Below, in pieces: positions 1 through 8,515 of a stretch of DNA of 64,000 nt. Positions within the stretch are counted from its first letter, which is position 1. Each line of letters begins with the position of its first letter. The notes under the pieces are model-generated. The model ran no database searches. It was not told the DNA's origin and saw nothing but the letters and a program-made list of their open reading frames with translations. The position numbers and the translations under genes were made by a program. The stretch covers positions 124,001 through 188,000 of the forward strand of contig NZ_JAATHD010000009.1 of the NCBI RefSeq assembly GCF_011947265.1. Reading direction: 5' to 3'. This stretch comes from Paenibacillus sp. HB172176 (GTDB lineage Bacteria; Bacillota; Bacilli; Paenibacillales; Paenibacillaceae).

Positions 1-3000
1 CTGCGGCTCCTCCAGCCCATGAATAACTCCTGATTCTACGATTATGTCATTATTGTCCGAAGCGCTGGGACTTTCCGAATTGCCGGATTCCGAAGGCTCA
101 TTCAGGCCTCCCGTATCATTCTGTTCCCCTCCTCCCGCGGACTTCATGGTCTGAACAAGAAGACTCGGGCCATCCGTGCTGCATTGTCCTGCCGCATCGC
201 AGGCTTGAAGCGTGAACTCATATATCGTATCGGCCTGCAGCCCGTTCGCTTCAAAGCTCAATGCATCTCCAGCCGTCTCTCCAACTAACACGCCATTGTT
301 GTAGATCTTATACTTCGAAACGCCAAATAAGTCAGAAGCGGCATACCAGCTTAATTTGACACGTTTTGAGCTAATGTTCTCCGCAGAGGCGCTCAGCTTG
401 CTTCCGCCAAGCCATATTGGAGGCTTAGTGTCCATCTCTTGAAGCAAGGGCTCCGTCTGCTGCAAATCGGCAATGGAATTACTCGCAGGCAAATGGACAG
501 TTACTCCATGAATAGCAACAAACCTATTATCCTGTATACTCAAGGCCGATAGAACGCTGGATTCGGCATCAATGCCGTTCCACACGGAACCATTCACAAT
601 ATTGTCTGCAAGAACAACGCTTCCTCCTGCCAAATTAGACAGTGTAATGGCCCCTTTGTAGTACGTGTGAGTGCCATTATTGCTGTTGACCATTCGATTG
701 CCGCGCACCTCCTGGATATCAGAGGGAAACGGATTCTGCGCTTTGTACAGTAGAATACCCGGCAAATACGTATCTTCGATGGCATTGTCGGCAATAAGGA
801 CCTGCGTACCGCTGGTGCTGGCAATTCCGGCTCCCGAGAGCGTGCCCGAAATGCGATTGCCCCTGATTCGAATATATTGATTCTCCCTTTCAATGCTTCC
901 GGCGAAAGTGACAAGCACTGCATGATCGCGGCTCTGCACGATATCATTCCCTTCAACAAACACCTGTCTGCTAGCTGCGATTTCAATGCCGGACATTCCG
1001 GCAAAATTAATATGATTATGATGAATATGCACCATGCGGGAGGAATCGATCAGCACCCCGGCACCGCCAGAACGATTAATCGTTACATTTCTCACCTCCA
1101 CATTCTCGCTTCCCGATATATCCAGAAGCGCGCGATTATGTCGCAGTTGAGGTTGATTGGCAAGCTCCAGAGTCAAGCTGTCGAGGACAACGTTCTGTAC
1201 ATTCAATAATCGAAGCCCCTGATGATCGGCGCTTGAAAATTGCAGTACACTGTCGCTGCCCGCTCCTTCTATTCGAATGCCTTGCCTGCCTTCAATTAGC
1301 CAGTGGTGACCAATCCTGGTGAGCGAATCATCCTCCGTATTCGGAAGAGGCTCCAACAGATACGTGCCAGCCGGCACCTTCAACGTTCCTCCGCCCGATG
1401 GAATAGCGGCAACCGCTTCATTGAACGCTTCAAGATCGTTGCTTAGCCCATCGCCCGTCGCACCAAAATCCTTTACATTAACAATAATATTCTCCGGAAC
1501 GGCTATCTCCGGCAATTCCTCCCACCCCGATTCATCTGCCTGCATCCTGACCGACTTGTAGACATCCGAATACAGCTCCGAGCCGTCTTGAGGCGTTTGC
1601 TCGAACCCGCCGGTTTCGCCTGTGACGACAGCTTGATCAGAGATCAGGGGCGGGCTGGACAGCAAATTATCGGACGAAAGCATATTCGTAGCCATCGCGC
1701 CCGCCGTGAATTCAATGCTCTCGTTTCCATTGCTGAGCACCTCGTTGCCGCTCAGCTCCAAGCCGTCTACACTGCTTTTATCCCCAAGGAGGATGCCCGA
1801 TTTCCCATTGCCGATGATTTCATTATCTGCAATTCGCAATTGGTCAATCTCACTGGCTGTCGCAAAGCCGAAGGAAATCCCGTTGGAGGCCGATCCGAAT
1901 ATCCGATTTCCCGAAAGCTCCCCATTCGTGAGATTATTAATGAATGCAATTGCGCCGCCATGTTGAAAGCCCTCCAGACGATTATCCGGACGGTCGCTCA
2001 ATTGCGCTCGTATGACCGTGTTGTTCTTAACAATCGCTTGACTTGTCGAAGCAGGCAACTGCCCCGCCCCTTCGGTTGCATTGAGGAATAGAATGCCCGT
2101 CAGCGCTGTTTGCTCGATCCAATTACCTTCAACCCGTTGATTGCTGCCTCCAACAATGAGACCCCGCCCCCATCGGCTTCCGATAATCGTGTTATGAAGA
2201 AATGACACATCATCGGAGCCAAGCGCAGTCGGCGTTGCTTCACTGAGATCGGCGCTTACATTGGCCAACGAATCGTCTCCTGCATTTTCAATATAATTAT
2301 AGGCAGCGACCACGTGCTGAACGTTGGAGAAGTGGATCGCGTCGGCAGCCGTATTACGGACATCGCAATCGACAACCCATACATCGCTTGCGCCTTGCCA
2401 GATTGCCATGCCTACCCGCCCCTGATCGATTCTAACTCCGATAAACTGGAGATTGTGAATATCTTGAAAACCGGGAAAGGTCAAGACATATCCACTGTTA
2501 TGCGGCGCTCTCATGTCAAAGGTCGGCGCGAATTGAAAGCTCAAGTCCCTGAATGTCAAATTGGACGCTTGTCGGAATCGCCAACCGTTGAAATGCTTCT
2601 CGGGGCTATACGACTCAATACCCGGCTGATCGAAAAGAATAATCGAATCTTCTCCTTCCCCGACAAAATGAATATTGACAAGTCCTTCTCCCTTGTAAAG
2701 AGGATCCCAGAAAGCATTATCCCCTTCCTCGGGCTCTGAAAAGCGATAAACGCCGGCAGGTATATATACGATTCCTCCTCCTACAGCTTCAAGCATCTGA
2801 ACGGCGTGGTCGAATGCAGACGTAACCTCCGCAGTGCCGTCCCCTTCACCTCCAAGATCCGCGACGTTGACAACCCGCATGGAGCTGAAATCTCGCTGCG
2901 GCATAGTCTCCAGTCCGTCTCTGGCATAGAACTCGCTGGACAGGTTGGGGACGCTTACTGAGGATTCGTAGAGAGAGTAGCTGAACGAGGCTGCATTGCC

Positions 3001-4794
3001 GTCCTCAATTCCGGCTATTCTTGCAAAGGACTTTATGGTCATCTCTCCCTGAACCGGAATCGGGGAAATATAGCGTTCTGCTGTCATGGAGACAAGGGGA
3101 TCGCTACCGTCCGTCGTATAATAAATCTCTGCTCCCTCTCCTGCAGTCAGCGTTACAGATGTTCCCGGGAACAATTGGCCCTCGGATGGCGTCGCCGCTA
3201 CATTCGGAGCAGTCACCAGCACATGATACTGAAATACTGACGTATCGCTGCTGTCCATGCCGCTATTCTCCGCTAAAGCGCTTACCATCGTATCCTCATT
3301 CAGAGTGAGCGGACCTGTATACAACTCCCTGGAGGCTGAAGTCCCAGGGTCGCTGCCGTCCAAAGTATAATAAATGGAAGAAACGGGCGTTGCCGTTGTC
3401 AACGCGACCGTTGTGCCGGCCGCAACCGTCCCCGGTGACAGCGAAGTCGCAACTGCCTCCGTCTTCACATGATAATCAAAGCTGCTCGTACCGCTGTCCA
3501 GATATCCTGGCGCCGATGCGTAAGCCTGGATAACTGTATTCCTTTCAATAGCAATCCCCCCTCCGTCATATACCTCTCTGGAAGGCGATTGCTTCGGATC
3601 GCTGCCGTCATTCGTATAATAAACAGCTGCGGTCACTGTTCCGGAGCTTAAGCTCACCAACGTTCCGGCATCGATAATTCCGGCGGGCGGATTGGCGAAT
3701 ACGCCGTCGACCTGCTGAAGGTCGACGCCTTCATAGTCGAATGAAGCGACAAGGCTGACTTCGTAGCCATCCAGCGCTGCGCTGGCTCGAATTCCCATCG
3801 ATCCATTAACCGTAATTGAACCCATGTACAGTTGTCTTGAAGAACTGTCTGCAGGATCGCTGCCGTCTGTCGTATAATAAATAGCCGCGTCTTGTATTGC
3901 CTCAGACAGCTTCACTTCCGTTCCGTTCGGCACTGTGCCGGGAGCGGGTTCCGCCGTGACCTGAGGCAGCGTGAAATATCTCGAACGCAAATAGGTCTCC
4001 ACGCTCTGTCTGTCGGTATCGTTAAGCGCTTCCCGATACACGATGACTTCAGCAATATCGCTCCGCAGATAGGAGCCTTTTCCTTTCCCGAGCACATAAT
4101 CAAGAAACCTCCGATAGGCTAATTGATTGGCATTCGTCACATCCTTATTCAGAACACCATTCAAATACGTTTGGGTCTCGGCCGCATCCCCTGAACCATT
4201 CCGTTTGCTGCTTATCGTAAGCAACTGGTACCCATCAGGATAACTGCCCGATGTCGTTATATCTGTATTCGCTGAACCGCCAGTCGTTTTCCCGTACATC
4301 TTCCATTTTCCCGCCGCGCCTCCGGCACCGTAGTAGAAGGAATGTACCGTATCCAGAGTTTCAGCGGTATTAACACTTGCGAAGAAGCCTTTCTGACCCG
4401 ATGATCCATCGGCATGGGCGCTCACTACCATAAAGATGGTATAGTCTCCTTCGTATCCGCTTCCAAGATTTCTCGTCAAATATTGATCCGTTCCGTTAAA
4501 TGACACAGCCGGATAACCGGTTGGCATAGTCGTCAACGTCGGCCCCACACCTGTCGTTGGCTGGGCCAAATCATTGCCTTGTCCGGATTGATCCGTCCAG
4601 GACGATATATTTGCGCCGTCCATCACCAATCCTGTATCCGCTTTCAACCATAGATTGAGCGAATCAAGCTCTGGGATAACCTTAGAATCCGCATAAGCGA
4701 CGCTATCGTTCCTGATCAGATCCGGCAGCGTCATAACCGTTATCAGTATAAGAACCAGCAATACCCGCCCTGTGCAAAGCAACAATCGCTTCAT
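1..4794 (-). CDS. Large secreted multidomain beta-helix (pectate-lyase-3-like) protein, C-terminus outside window
   Basis: An open frame of 1598 codons runs off the left edge with no stop. It starts at ATG 4794, about 8 nt after an AGAGGTG ribosome site. Residues 1-36 are a signal peptide (basic start, hydrophobic core, AYA-D cleavage-like end). Next come a concanavalin-A/LamG-like domain (about 45-270) and four chitobiase C-terminal-type repeats (about 277-607), each with an IYYTTDGSDP-like motif. Two pectate-lyase-3/right-handed beta-helix regions follow; they begin at VVNVADLGGEGDGT (about 641) and NVKDFGATGDG (about 1105). A fibronectin-III-like domain (about 1490-1580) and a Ser/Glu/Asn-rich stretch are at the edge. 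Cell-wall anchoring modules may follow outside the window, but that is unseen. It lies downstream of a sugar-binding lipoprotein gene, separated by a terminator. The likely role is extracellular binding or cleavage of an acidic polysaccharide; the catalytic type is not determined. Confidence 0.88.
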   Translation of the reverse strand, partial: MKRLLLCTGRVLLVLILITVMTLPDLIRNDSVAYADSKVIPELDSLNLWLKADTGLVMDGANISSWTDQSGQGNDLAQPTTGVGPTLTTMPTGYPAVSFNGTDQYLTRNLGSGYEGDYTIFMVVSAHADGSSGQKGFFASVNTAETLDTVHSFYYGAGGAAGKWKMYGKTTGGSANTDITTSGSYPDGYQLLTISSKRNGSGDAAETQTYLNGVLNKDVTNANQLAYRRFLDYVLGKGKGSYLRSDIAEVIVYREALNDTDRQSVETYLRSRYFTLPQVTAEPAPGTVPNGTEVKLSEAIQDAAIYYTTDGSDPADSSSRQLYMGSITVNGSMGIRASAALDGYEVSLVASFDYEGVDLQQVDGVFANPPAGIIDAGTLVSLSSGTVTAAVYYTNDGSDPKQSPSREVYDGGGIAIERNTVIQAYASAPGYLDSGTSSFDYHVKTEAVATSLSPGTVAAGTTVALTTATPVSSIYYTLDGSDPGTSASRELYTGPLTLNEDTMVSALAENSGMDSSDTSVFQYHVLVTAPNVAATPSEGQLFPGTSVTLTAGEGAEIYYTTDGSDPLVSMTAERYISPIPVQGEMTIKSFARIAGIEDGNAASFSYSLYESSVSVPNLSSEFYARDGLETMPQRDFSSMRVVNVADLGGEGDGTAEVTSAFDHAVQMLEAVGGGIVYIPAGVYRFSEPEEGDNAFWDPLYKGEGLVNIHFVGEGEDSIILFDQPGIESYSPEKHFNGWRFRQASNLTFRDLSFQFAPTFDMRAPHNSGYVLTFPGFQDIHNLQFIGVRIDQGRVGMAIWQGASDVWVVDCDVRNTAADAIHFSNVQHVVAAYNYIENAGDDSLANVSADLSEATPTALGSDDVSFLHNTIIGSRWGRGLIVGGSNQRVEGNWIEQTALTGILFLNATEGAGQLPASTSQAIVKNNTVIRAQLSDRPDNRLEGFQHGGAIAFINNLTNGELSGNRIFGSASNGISFGFATASEIDQLRIADNEIIGNGKSGILLGDKSSVDGLELSGNEVLSNGNESIEFTAGAMATNMLSSDNLLSSPPLISDQAVVTGETGGFEQTPQDGSELYSDVYKSVRMQADESGWEELPEIAVPENIIVNVKDFGATGDGLSNDLEAFNEAVAAIPSGGGTLKVPAGTYLLEPLPNTEDDSLTRIGHHWLIEGRQGIRIEGAGSDSVLQFSSADHQGLRLLNVQNVVLDSLTLELANQPQLRHNRALLDISGSENVEVRNVTINRSGGAGVLIDSSRMVHIHHNHINFAGMSGIEIAASRQVFVEGNDIVQSRDHAVLVTFAGSIERENQYIRIRGNRISGTLSGAGIASTSGTQVLIADNAIEDTYLPGILLYKAQNPFPSDIQEVRGNRMVNSNNGTHTYYKGAITLSNLAGGSVVLADNIVNGSVWNGIDAESSVLSALSIQDNRFVAIHGVTVHLPASNSIADLQQTEPLLQEMDTKPPIWLGGSKLSASAENISSKRVKLSWYAASDLFGVSKYKIYNNGVLVGETAGDALSFEANGLQADTIYEFTLQACDAAGQCSTDGPSLLVQTMKSAGGGEQNDTGGLNEPSESGNSESPSASDNNDIIVESGVIHGLEEPQ

Positions 4795-4830
4795 TTCGCA
4801 TACACCTCTGTTTTCATAATAAGCCCGAAG

Positions 4831-4878
4831 AAAAATTCCCGCATGCATAAGAAGCTTAAGCTGCCCGGCATGCGGGAA
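4831..4878 (-). terminator. Rho-independent terminator after the sugar-binding lipoprotein gene
   Basis: The 11-bp arms TTCCCGCATGC (4836-4846) and GCATGCGGGAA (4868-4878) are perfect inverted complements. Read on the minus strand, the stem is followed by TTTTTC. It lies 8 nt beyond the lipoprotein stop and 36 nt before the beta-helix gene start, so it should separate the two transcripts. Confidence 0.8.
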
Positions 4879-4886
4879 TACATCGA

Positions 4887-6386
4887 TTATTGAGCGATAT
4901 AATCCTTCATCTGATCCCAATCCGACACCTTGTAATCATCCTTTGTTACCGCGCTTCCATTCTTTCGGTATTCTTCAATTTTATCGTCGAACAACTGATT
5001 CATCTTCTTGTCGTATTCCTCCGCAATTTCCTTGTAGTCCAAATTATTGATAATCGCATTCAAAACTAATTCCTCCATCCGCGGCTTGGGAGCTGCGGCA
5101 ACAACATCCGATGTGATTTTTTTCATATCGGGATTTTTCGCCTCCGGATTCGGCCCAAGCTTCATAATTTGCTCGGACAAATCAAGCAAGGTCCTCTTCT
5201 CGGAGGACATCTCCACTCCTTCATAAGCTCCAGGCATAACGACCGCCGCACCCAAGGCCGCAAAGAAGTCATGCTCGAATTCCTCGCTTCCCAGGAAATT
5301 CATCAACGTCCACGCCGCATCGGGATTTTTCGTATTGGAAGACATAACGAAGTAAGCAGGATCTCCGACCTGAGTTTGATAGCCTTTACGTCCCGTATCG
5401 GGAATAGGGGGCTCCGTTATACCAATCTGAAGCTGATCATTCAGCTTATTAATTTCATCTGCCTCGTATGGCATACCGATGAACATAGCAACCTTGCCGG
5501 CTGAGAACATTTGATAAAGCTGTTTGGAATCCCATGTTTCCCAACCGGGAGGAAAAATTTTCTCCTGATTCATATCTCTCAAATAGTTCACCGTTGACAC
5601 AATTGCCGGATCTGCCGTATTCCATTCCCCTTCGACAACACTCATATGTCCAGCGGTCATTTCCATTCCGCGAACGCCGGAGCCTGCCGCTCTTGCCAAC
5701 GGATTAACGAAGGTTAACAGAAGCCCGTCGCCCTTGCCCGCGATAGAGGTGCCATATACTTGCCCCTTGCCCTCCTTTGTAATATGAGCGGACATCTCCT
5801 TGTACTCGCCAAGCGTCTGTGGAGGCTTATCATAGCCATATTGCTTCAGAACCTCTGAATTGTAATAGAGAACCCGCATGCCTCCCCACTTCTGCGTAGT
5901 CACGGGAATGCTGAAGACACTGCCGCCTACCGCCATCGTACCTGTTTTGGAGAAGGTGCCTTCAGGGAATCGGCTTACAAATTCATCAGTCAAATAAGAA
6001 TCGATCGGCTGAATCAACTCGCGTGAATATGCATTCTCCAGGCCGACCTTCTGTATGCGGAACACATCCGGAGAGTCCCCGGAAGCAAACATTAATTGAA
6101 TGGCGTTATTCATTTGATCTCCCGGGTTGAAGATCAGTTCAACCTTGACATTCGGATTCTGCTCCATAAATTTCTTCATTTCGTCCTGATAGAATGCCTC
6201 CTCGCCCGTTGTATCATTTGTAAGCACGAGCCTGACTGTCTTGACCGCTTGCTCCGGCGAAGCCGTTGTCTCGCTGTCTCCGGGTTCCCCTTCATTCGTT
6301 GATTTGCCGCAGCCCGCCAGGCTGAACGCAAGTACGCCGGCCAGGACCGGGTATAGCAGTTTCTTTGCAAAAGCGCTTCGTTTCAT
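4887..6386 (-). CDS. Carbohydrate ABC transporter substrate-binding lipoprotein (family 1)
   Basis: The protein has 499 residues. The start is ATG 6386, because GGGGAGG lies 10 nt upstream; an upstream in-frame extension lacks a ribosome site. The N-terminus MKRSAFAKK plus a hydrophobic stretch ends in the lipobox LAGC, so the mature protein should be tethered to the membrane outside. The body is a typical extracellular solute-binding protein of the sugar type, with motifs such as VELIFNPGDQMNNA and a C-terminal closing region rich in Asp/Lys. It follows two permease genes on the same strand with a 122-nt gap. The partner ATPase is not in the window; such importers usually share one encoded elsewhere. 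The ligand is unknown, probably an oligosaccharide released by the local enzymes. Confidence 0.92.
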   Translation of the reverse strand: MKRSAFAKKLLYPVLAGVLAFSLAGCGKSTNEGEPGDSETTASPEQAVKTVRLVLTNDTTGEEAFYQDEMKKFMEQNPNVKVELIFNPGDQMNNAIQLMFASGDSPDVFRIQKVGLENAYSRELIQPIDSYLTDEFVSRFPEGTFSKTGTMAVGGSVFSIPVTTQKWGGMRVLYYNSEVLKQYGYDKPPQTLGEYKEMSAHITKEGKGQVYGTSIAGKGDGLLLTFVNPLARAAGSGVRGMEMTAGHMSVVEGEWNTADPAIVSTVNYLRDMNQEKIFPPGWETWDSKQLYQMFSAGKVAMFIGMPYEADEINKLNDQLQIGITEPPIPDTGRKGYQTQVGDPAYFVMSSNTKNPDAAWTLMNFLGSEEFEHDFFAALGAAVVMPGAYEGVEMSSEKRTLLDLSEQIMKLGPNPEAKNPDMKKITSDVVAAAPKPRMEELVLNAIINNLDYKEIAEEYDKKMNQLFDDKIEEYRKNGSAVTKDDYKVSDWDQMKDYIAQ

Positions 6387-6508
6387 CTCTGTAATGCCTC
6401 CCCATAAGAATTGAACGTTCACTTCTTGATTGTTGCATAGCCCAGGCAGCAATAATATCCTACAATTCTAAGATCGCAGTGGATTATTATGCGATTATAC
6501 GAACCGTA

Positions 6509-7336
6509 TCATCCCTTTACAGCCCCTGATATTCCTTCAATAAAGTATCGTTGCAGGAACAGGAACACCATGATGACTGGAATGATGGATATGCAGGCCC
6601 CTGCCGCGAGCCCCGTCCAATCGATCGTAAACTCCCCTCGGAAAGCGTACATTCCTACACCAAGCGTCCGCAGCGAAGGCTTGCCGAGTGTAAAGATGAG
6701 CGGAACAAAGAATGCATTCCAGAATGTAATGAAATTCATAATCGTCACTGTGCCGATAACAGGCTTTGACAATGGCAGCATAATGCGGAAGAACATCAAA
6801 GGAAAGCTTGCGCCGTCCATACGAGCGGATTCCTCCACCTCCCTGGGAATGGCAGCATAATAACTCATAAACAGCAGTATAGGTACGATCTTGGCAGGAC
6901 CTACTTCAGCGAGAATAACACCCATAAGCGTATTGTTCAGACCCAGAGCTACAATTACTTTGAATACAGGGATAATCGTAAAGCCCTTCGGCAGAAACAT
7001 CGAGGCGACAAGGGCGCCGATAATCCACTTCTTCCCTGGAATATTGCTCCTTCCAAGCGCATAGCCGGCCATAGAACATACGATAATGACGATTAACACT
7101 GCGCTCACCGTCACGATAACCGTATTCGCAAAATAATGCTCGAATTTGGCTGCTTCCCAGGCCCGTTTATAATTATCAAATGTCGCAGACCGCGGGATCA
7201 TAGACAAACCGCCAAGCAGCATCTCGCTCTGAGATTTGAAGGATGAGGAAATCATCCAGAGAAAGGGATAGCACCAGATGAGCGAAAACGGAATGAAGAG
7301 CAAATAAAACACGGACTGAGCTATCGTTTTTTTCAT
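6509..7336 (-). CDS. Carbohydrate ABC transporter permease, MalG/CUT1 type
   Basis: The protein has 275 residues. The start ATG 7336 follows GGAGGGG at 8 nt; it overlaps the stop of the upstream permease by four bases (ATGA), which indicates translational coupling. Six membrane segments are expected. The EAA loop is visible in the stretch YYAAIPREVEESARMDGAS followed by FRIMLPLSKP, the ATPase-contact motif of this family. The C-terminal end RYFIEGISGAVKG is typical of the second permease of CUT1 importers. It pairs with the gene ending at 7333 and the lipoprotein at 4887-6386. Confidence 0.93.
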   Translation of the reverse strand: MKKTIAQSVFYLLFIPFSLIWCYPFLWMISSSFKSQSEMLLGGLSMIPRSATFDNYKRAWEAAKFEHYFANTVIVTVSAVLIVIIVCSMAGYALGRSNIPGKKWIIGALVASMFLPKGFTIIPVFKVIVALGLNNTLMGVILAEVGPAKIVPILLFMSYYAAIPREVEESARMDGASFPLMFFRIMLPLSKPVIGTVTIMNFITFWNAFFVPLIFTLGKPSLRTLGVGMYAFRGEFTIDWTGLAAGACISIIPVIMVFLFLQRYFIEGISGAVKG

Positions 7337-8274
7337 ACGCTTGCCCCTCCATTCAATGACTCCTTCTTGACTTGTCTGCCGGCCCTCACCCTTCTCAGCG
7401 CCCAAGCTTGAACAAGTGTAAGAACAAGGACCGCCAAGCCGAATACAATGCCGGCTGCAGAAGCAAAGCCGTACCTCGGCGTTCCCTGCGGATTAAAGGC
7501 ATAGCGAAAAATATAGGTGGAATTCACGTCCGTCGCAAAATTGGGCCCTCCTTCCGTCATCGTCTGAACCAGATCAAACGGATTAAGACTGCCAATAAAC
7601 GTAAGCAACGCAATAATCGTTCCAATCGGCACTAGAAGCGGAATTGTAATTTTGAGAAAGATTTTCGAACTCCCCGCACCGTCGATCTTCGCTGCTTCAT
7701 ATACCTCCACAGGAATGGTCTGCAGGCCGGCAAGCCAATAAATCATCGTAGTGCCGCAAGCCTTCCAGATCGTCATGGCAATAATGACAGATAGAGCCGC
7801 GCCTTGCGATCCAAGAAAATTAATCGGCTCCTGAACAATGCCCGTCTTCAACAGCAGTTCATTGATTGGTCCGCCTACCGGATTCAGGAGCACGGTAAAG
7901 ACGACTCCAACAACGGCAGTTGTCGTGACTACCGGAATGAAAATTAACAAGCGAAACACATTTCTGCCTCTAAACGCAACATTATTGAGCAAAACGGCGA
8001 GAAGCAACGCCAGGGGCAGCTCAATGACAAGATCGCTGACCGCGATAATGAACGTATTCCAGAAAGAGTTCCAGAAATACGGGTCAAAAATAGCCTCTCG
8101 GTAGTTGGAAAGGCCAACAAAATGGTCTAAGGGACCAAAGCCATCCCATTCAAAGAAAGAATAAATCCAGCTTCCTACAATTGGCCATACTGTAAATGTG
8201 CCGAATAACACCAGCATCGGCATAAGAAATACAAACGGCCATACATGCCTTCGCATACCGCGCAAACTGTCCAT
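7333..8274 (-). CDS. Carbohydrate ABC transporter permease, MalF/CUT1 type
   Basis: The protein has 313 residues from ATG 8274. AAAGGAGA lies about 13 nt upstream, a slightly long spacing; ATG 8256 is a less likely alternative. The sequence has six predicted membrane spans, beginning FVFLMPMLVLFGTFTVWPI, and an EAA loop (VPVEVYEAAKIDGAGSSKIF-like). It is the first gene of the importer operon and is transcribed away from the histidine kinase gene, the usual arrangement of a sensor and the importer it controls. Confidence 0.92.
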   Translation of the reverse strand: MDSLRGMRRHVWPFVFLMPMLVLFGTFTVWPIVGSWIYSFFEWDGFGPLDHFVGLSNYREAIFDPYFWNSFWNTFIIAVSDLVIELPLALLLAVLLNNVAFRGRNVFRLLIFIPVVTTTAVVGVVFTVLLNPVGGPINELLLKTGIVQEPINFLGSQGAALSVIIAMTIWKACGTTMIYWLAGLQTIPVEVYEAAKIDGAGSSKIFLKITIPLLVPIGTIIALLTFIGSLNPFDLVQTMTEGGPNFATDVNSTYIFRYAFNPQGTPRYGFASAAGIVFGLAVLVLTLVQAWALRRVRAGRQVKKESLNGGASV

Positions 8275-8317
8275 GTCGATTTTCGATTCTCCTTTTGTCT
8301 TGCTATCGATATTCTTG

Positions 8318-8326
8318 ATTGTAGCA
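8318..8326 (-). promoter_or_regulatory. Possible extended -10 promoter for the first importer operon
   Basis: On the minus strand the sequence TTGCTACAAT (TGC then TACAAT, 8318-8326) sits about 45 nt before the permease start. A -35 box is not convincing, so activation by the neighbouring AraC-type response regulator is plausible. Confidence 0.35.
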
Positions 8327-8444
8327 AGGATAATAGCGCTGAAACAGACCATGATTCTATGAACAAGGTGGAGAAATCTACGACAAGCGAGAGGTGGATG
8401 ATTCTACGATCATTCGTATTATTCACCGGATTTCCAGCATTTTA

Positions 8445-8473
8445 TTGACACATATCCAAGCCATTATTACAAT
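8445..8473 (+). promoter_or_regulatory. SigA-type promoter of the histidine kinase operon
   Basis: A perfect -35 TTGACA (8445-8450), a 17-bp spacer and the -10 TACAAT (8468-8473) lie about 42 nt before the kinase ATG. This is the best housekeeping promoter in the window and should give near-constitutive expression of the sensor-regulator pair. Confidence 0.75.
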
Positions 8474-8515
8474 ATGGGCATAACTCGGCCCAAGGCGCTG
8501 AAAGGTGACTAACCA

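Noticed and set aside
671..2739. Plus-strand frames of 69-167 codons in the first 3 kb
   Set aside because: They lie antisense to the continuous 1598-codon beta-helix gene, which has a signal peptide and clear domains.
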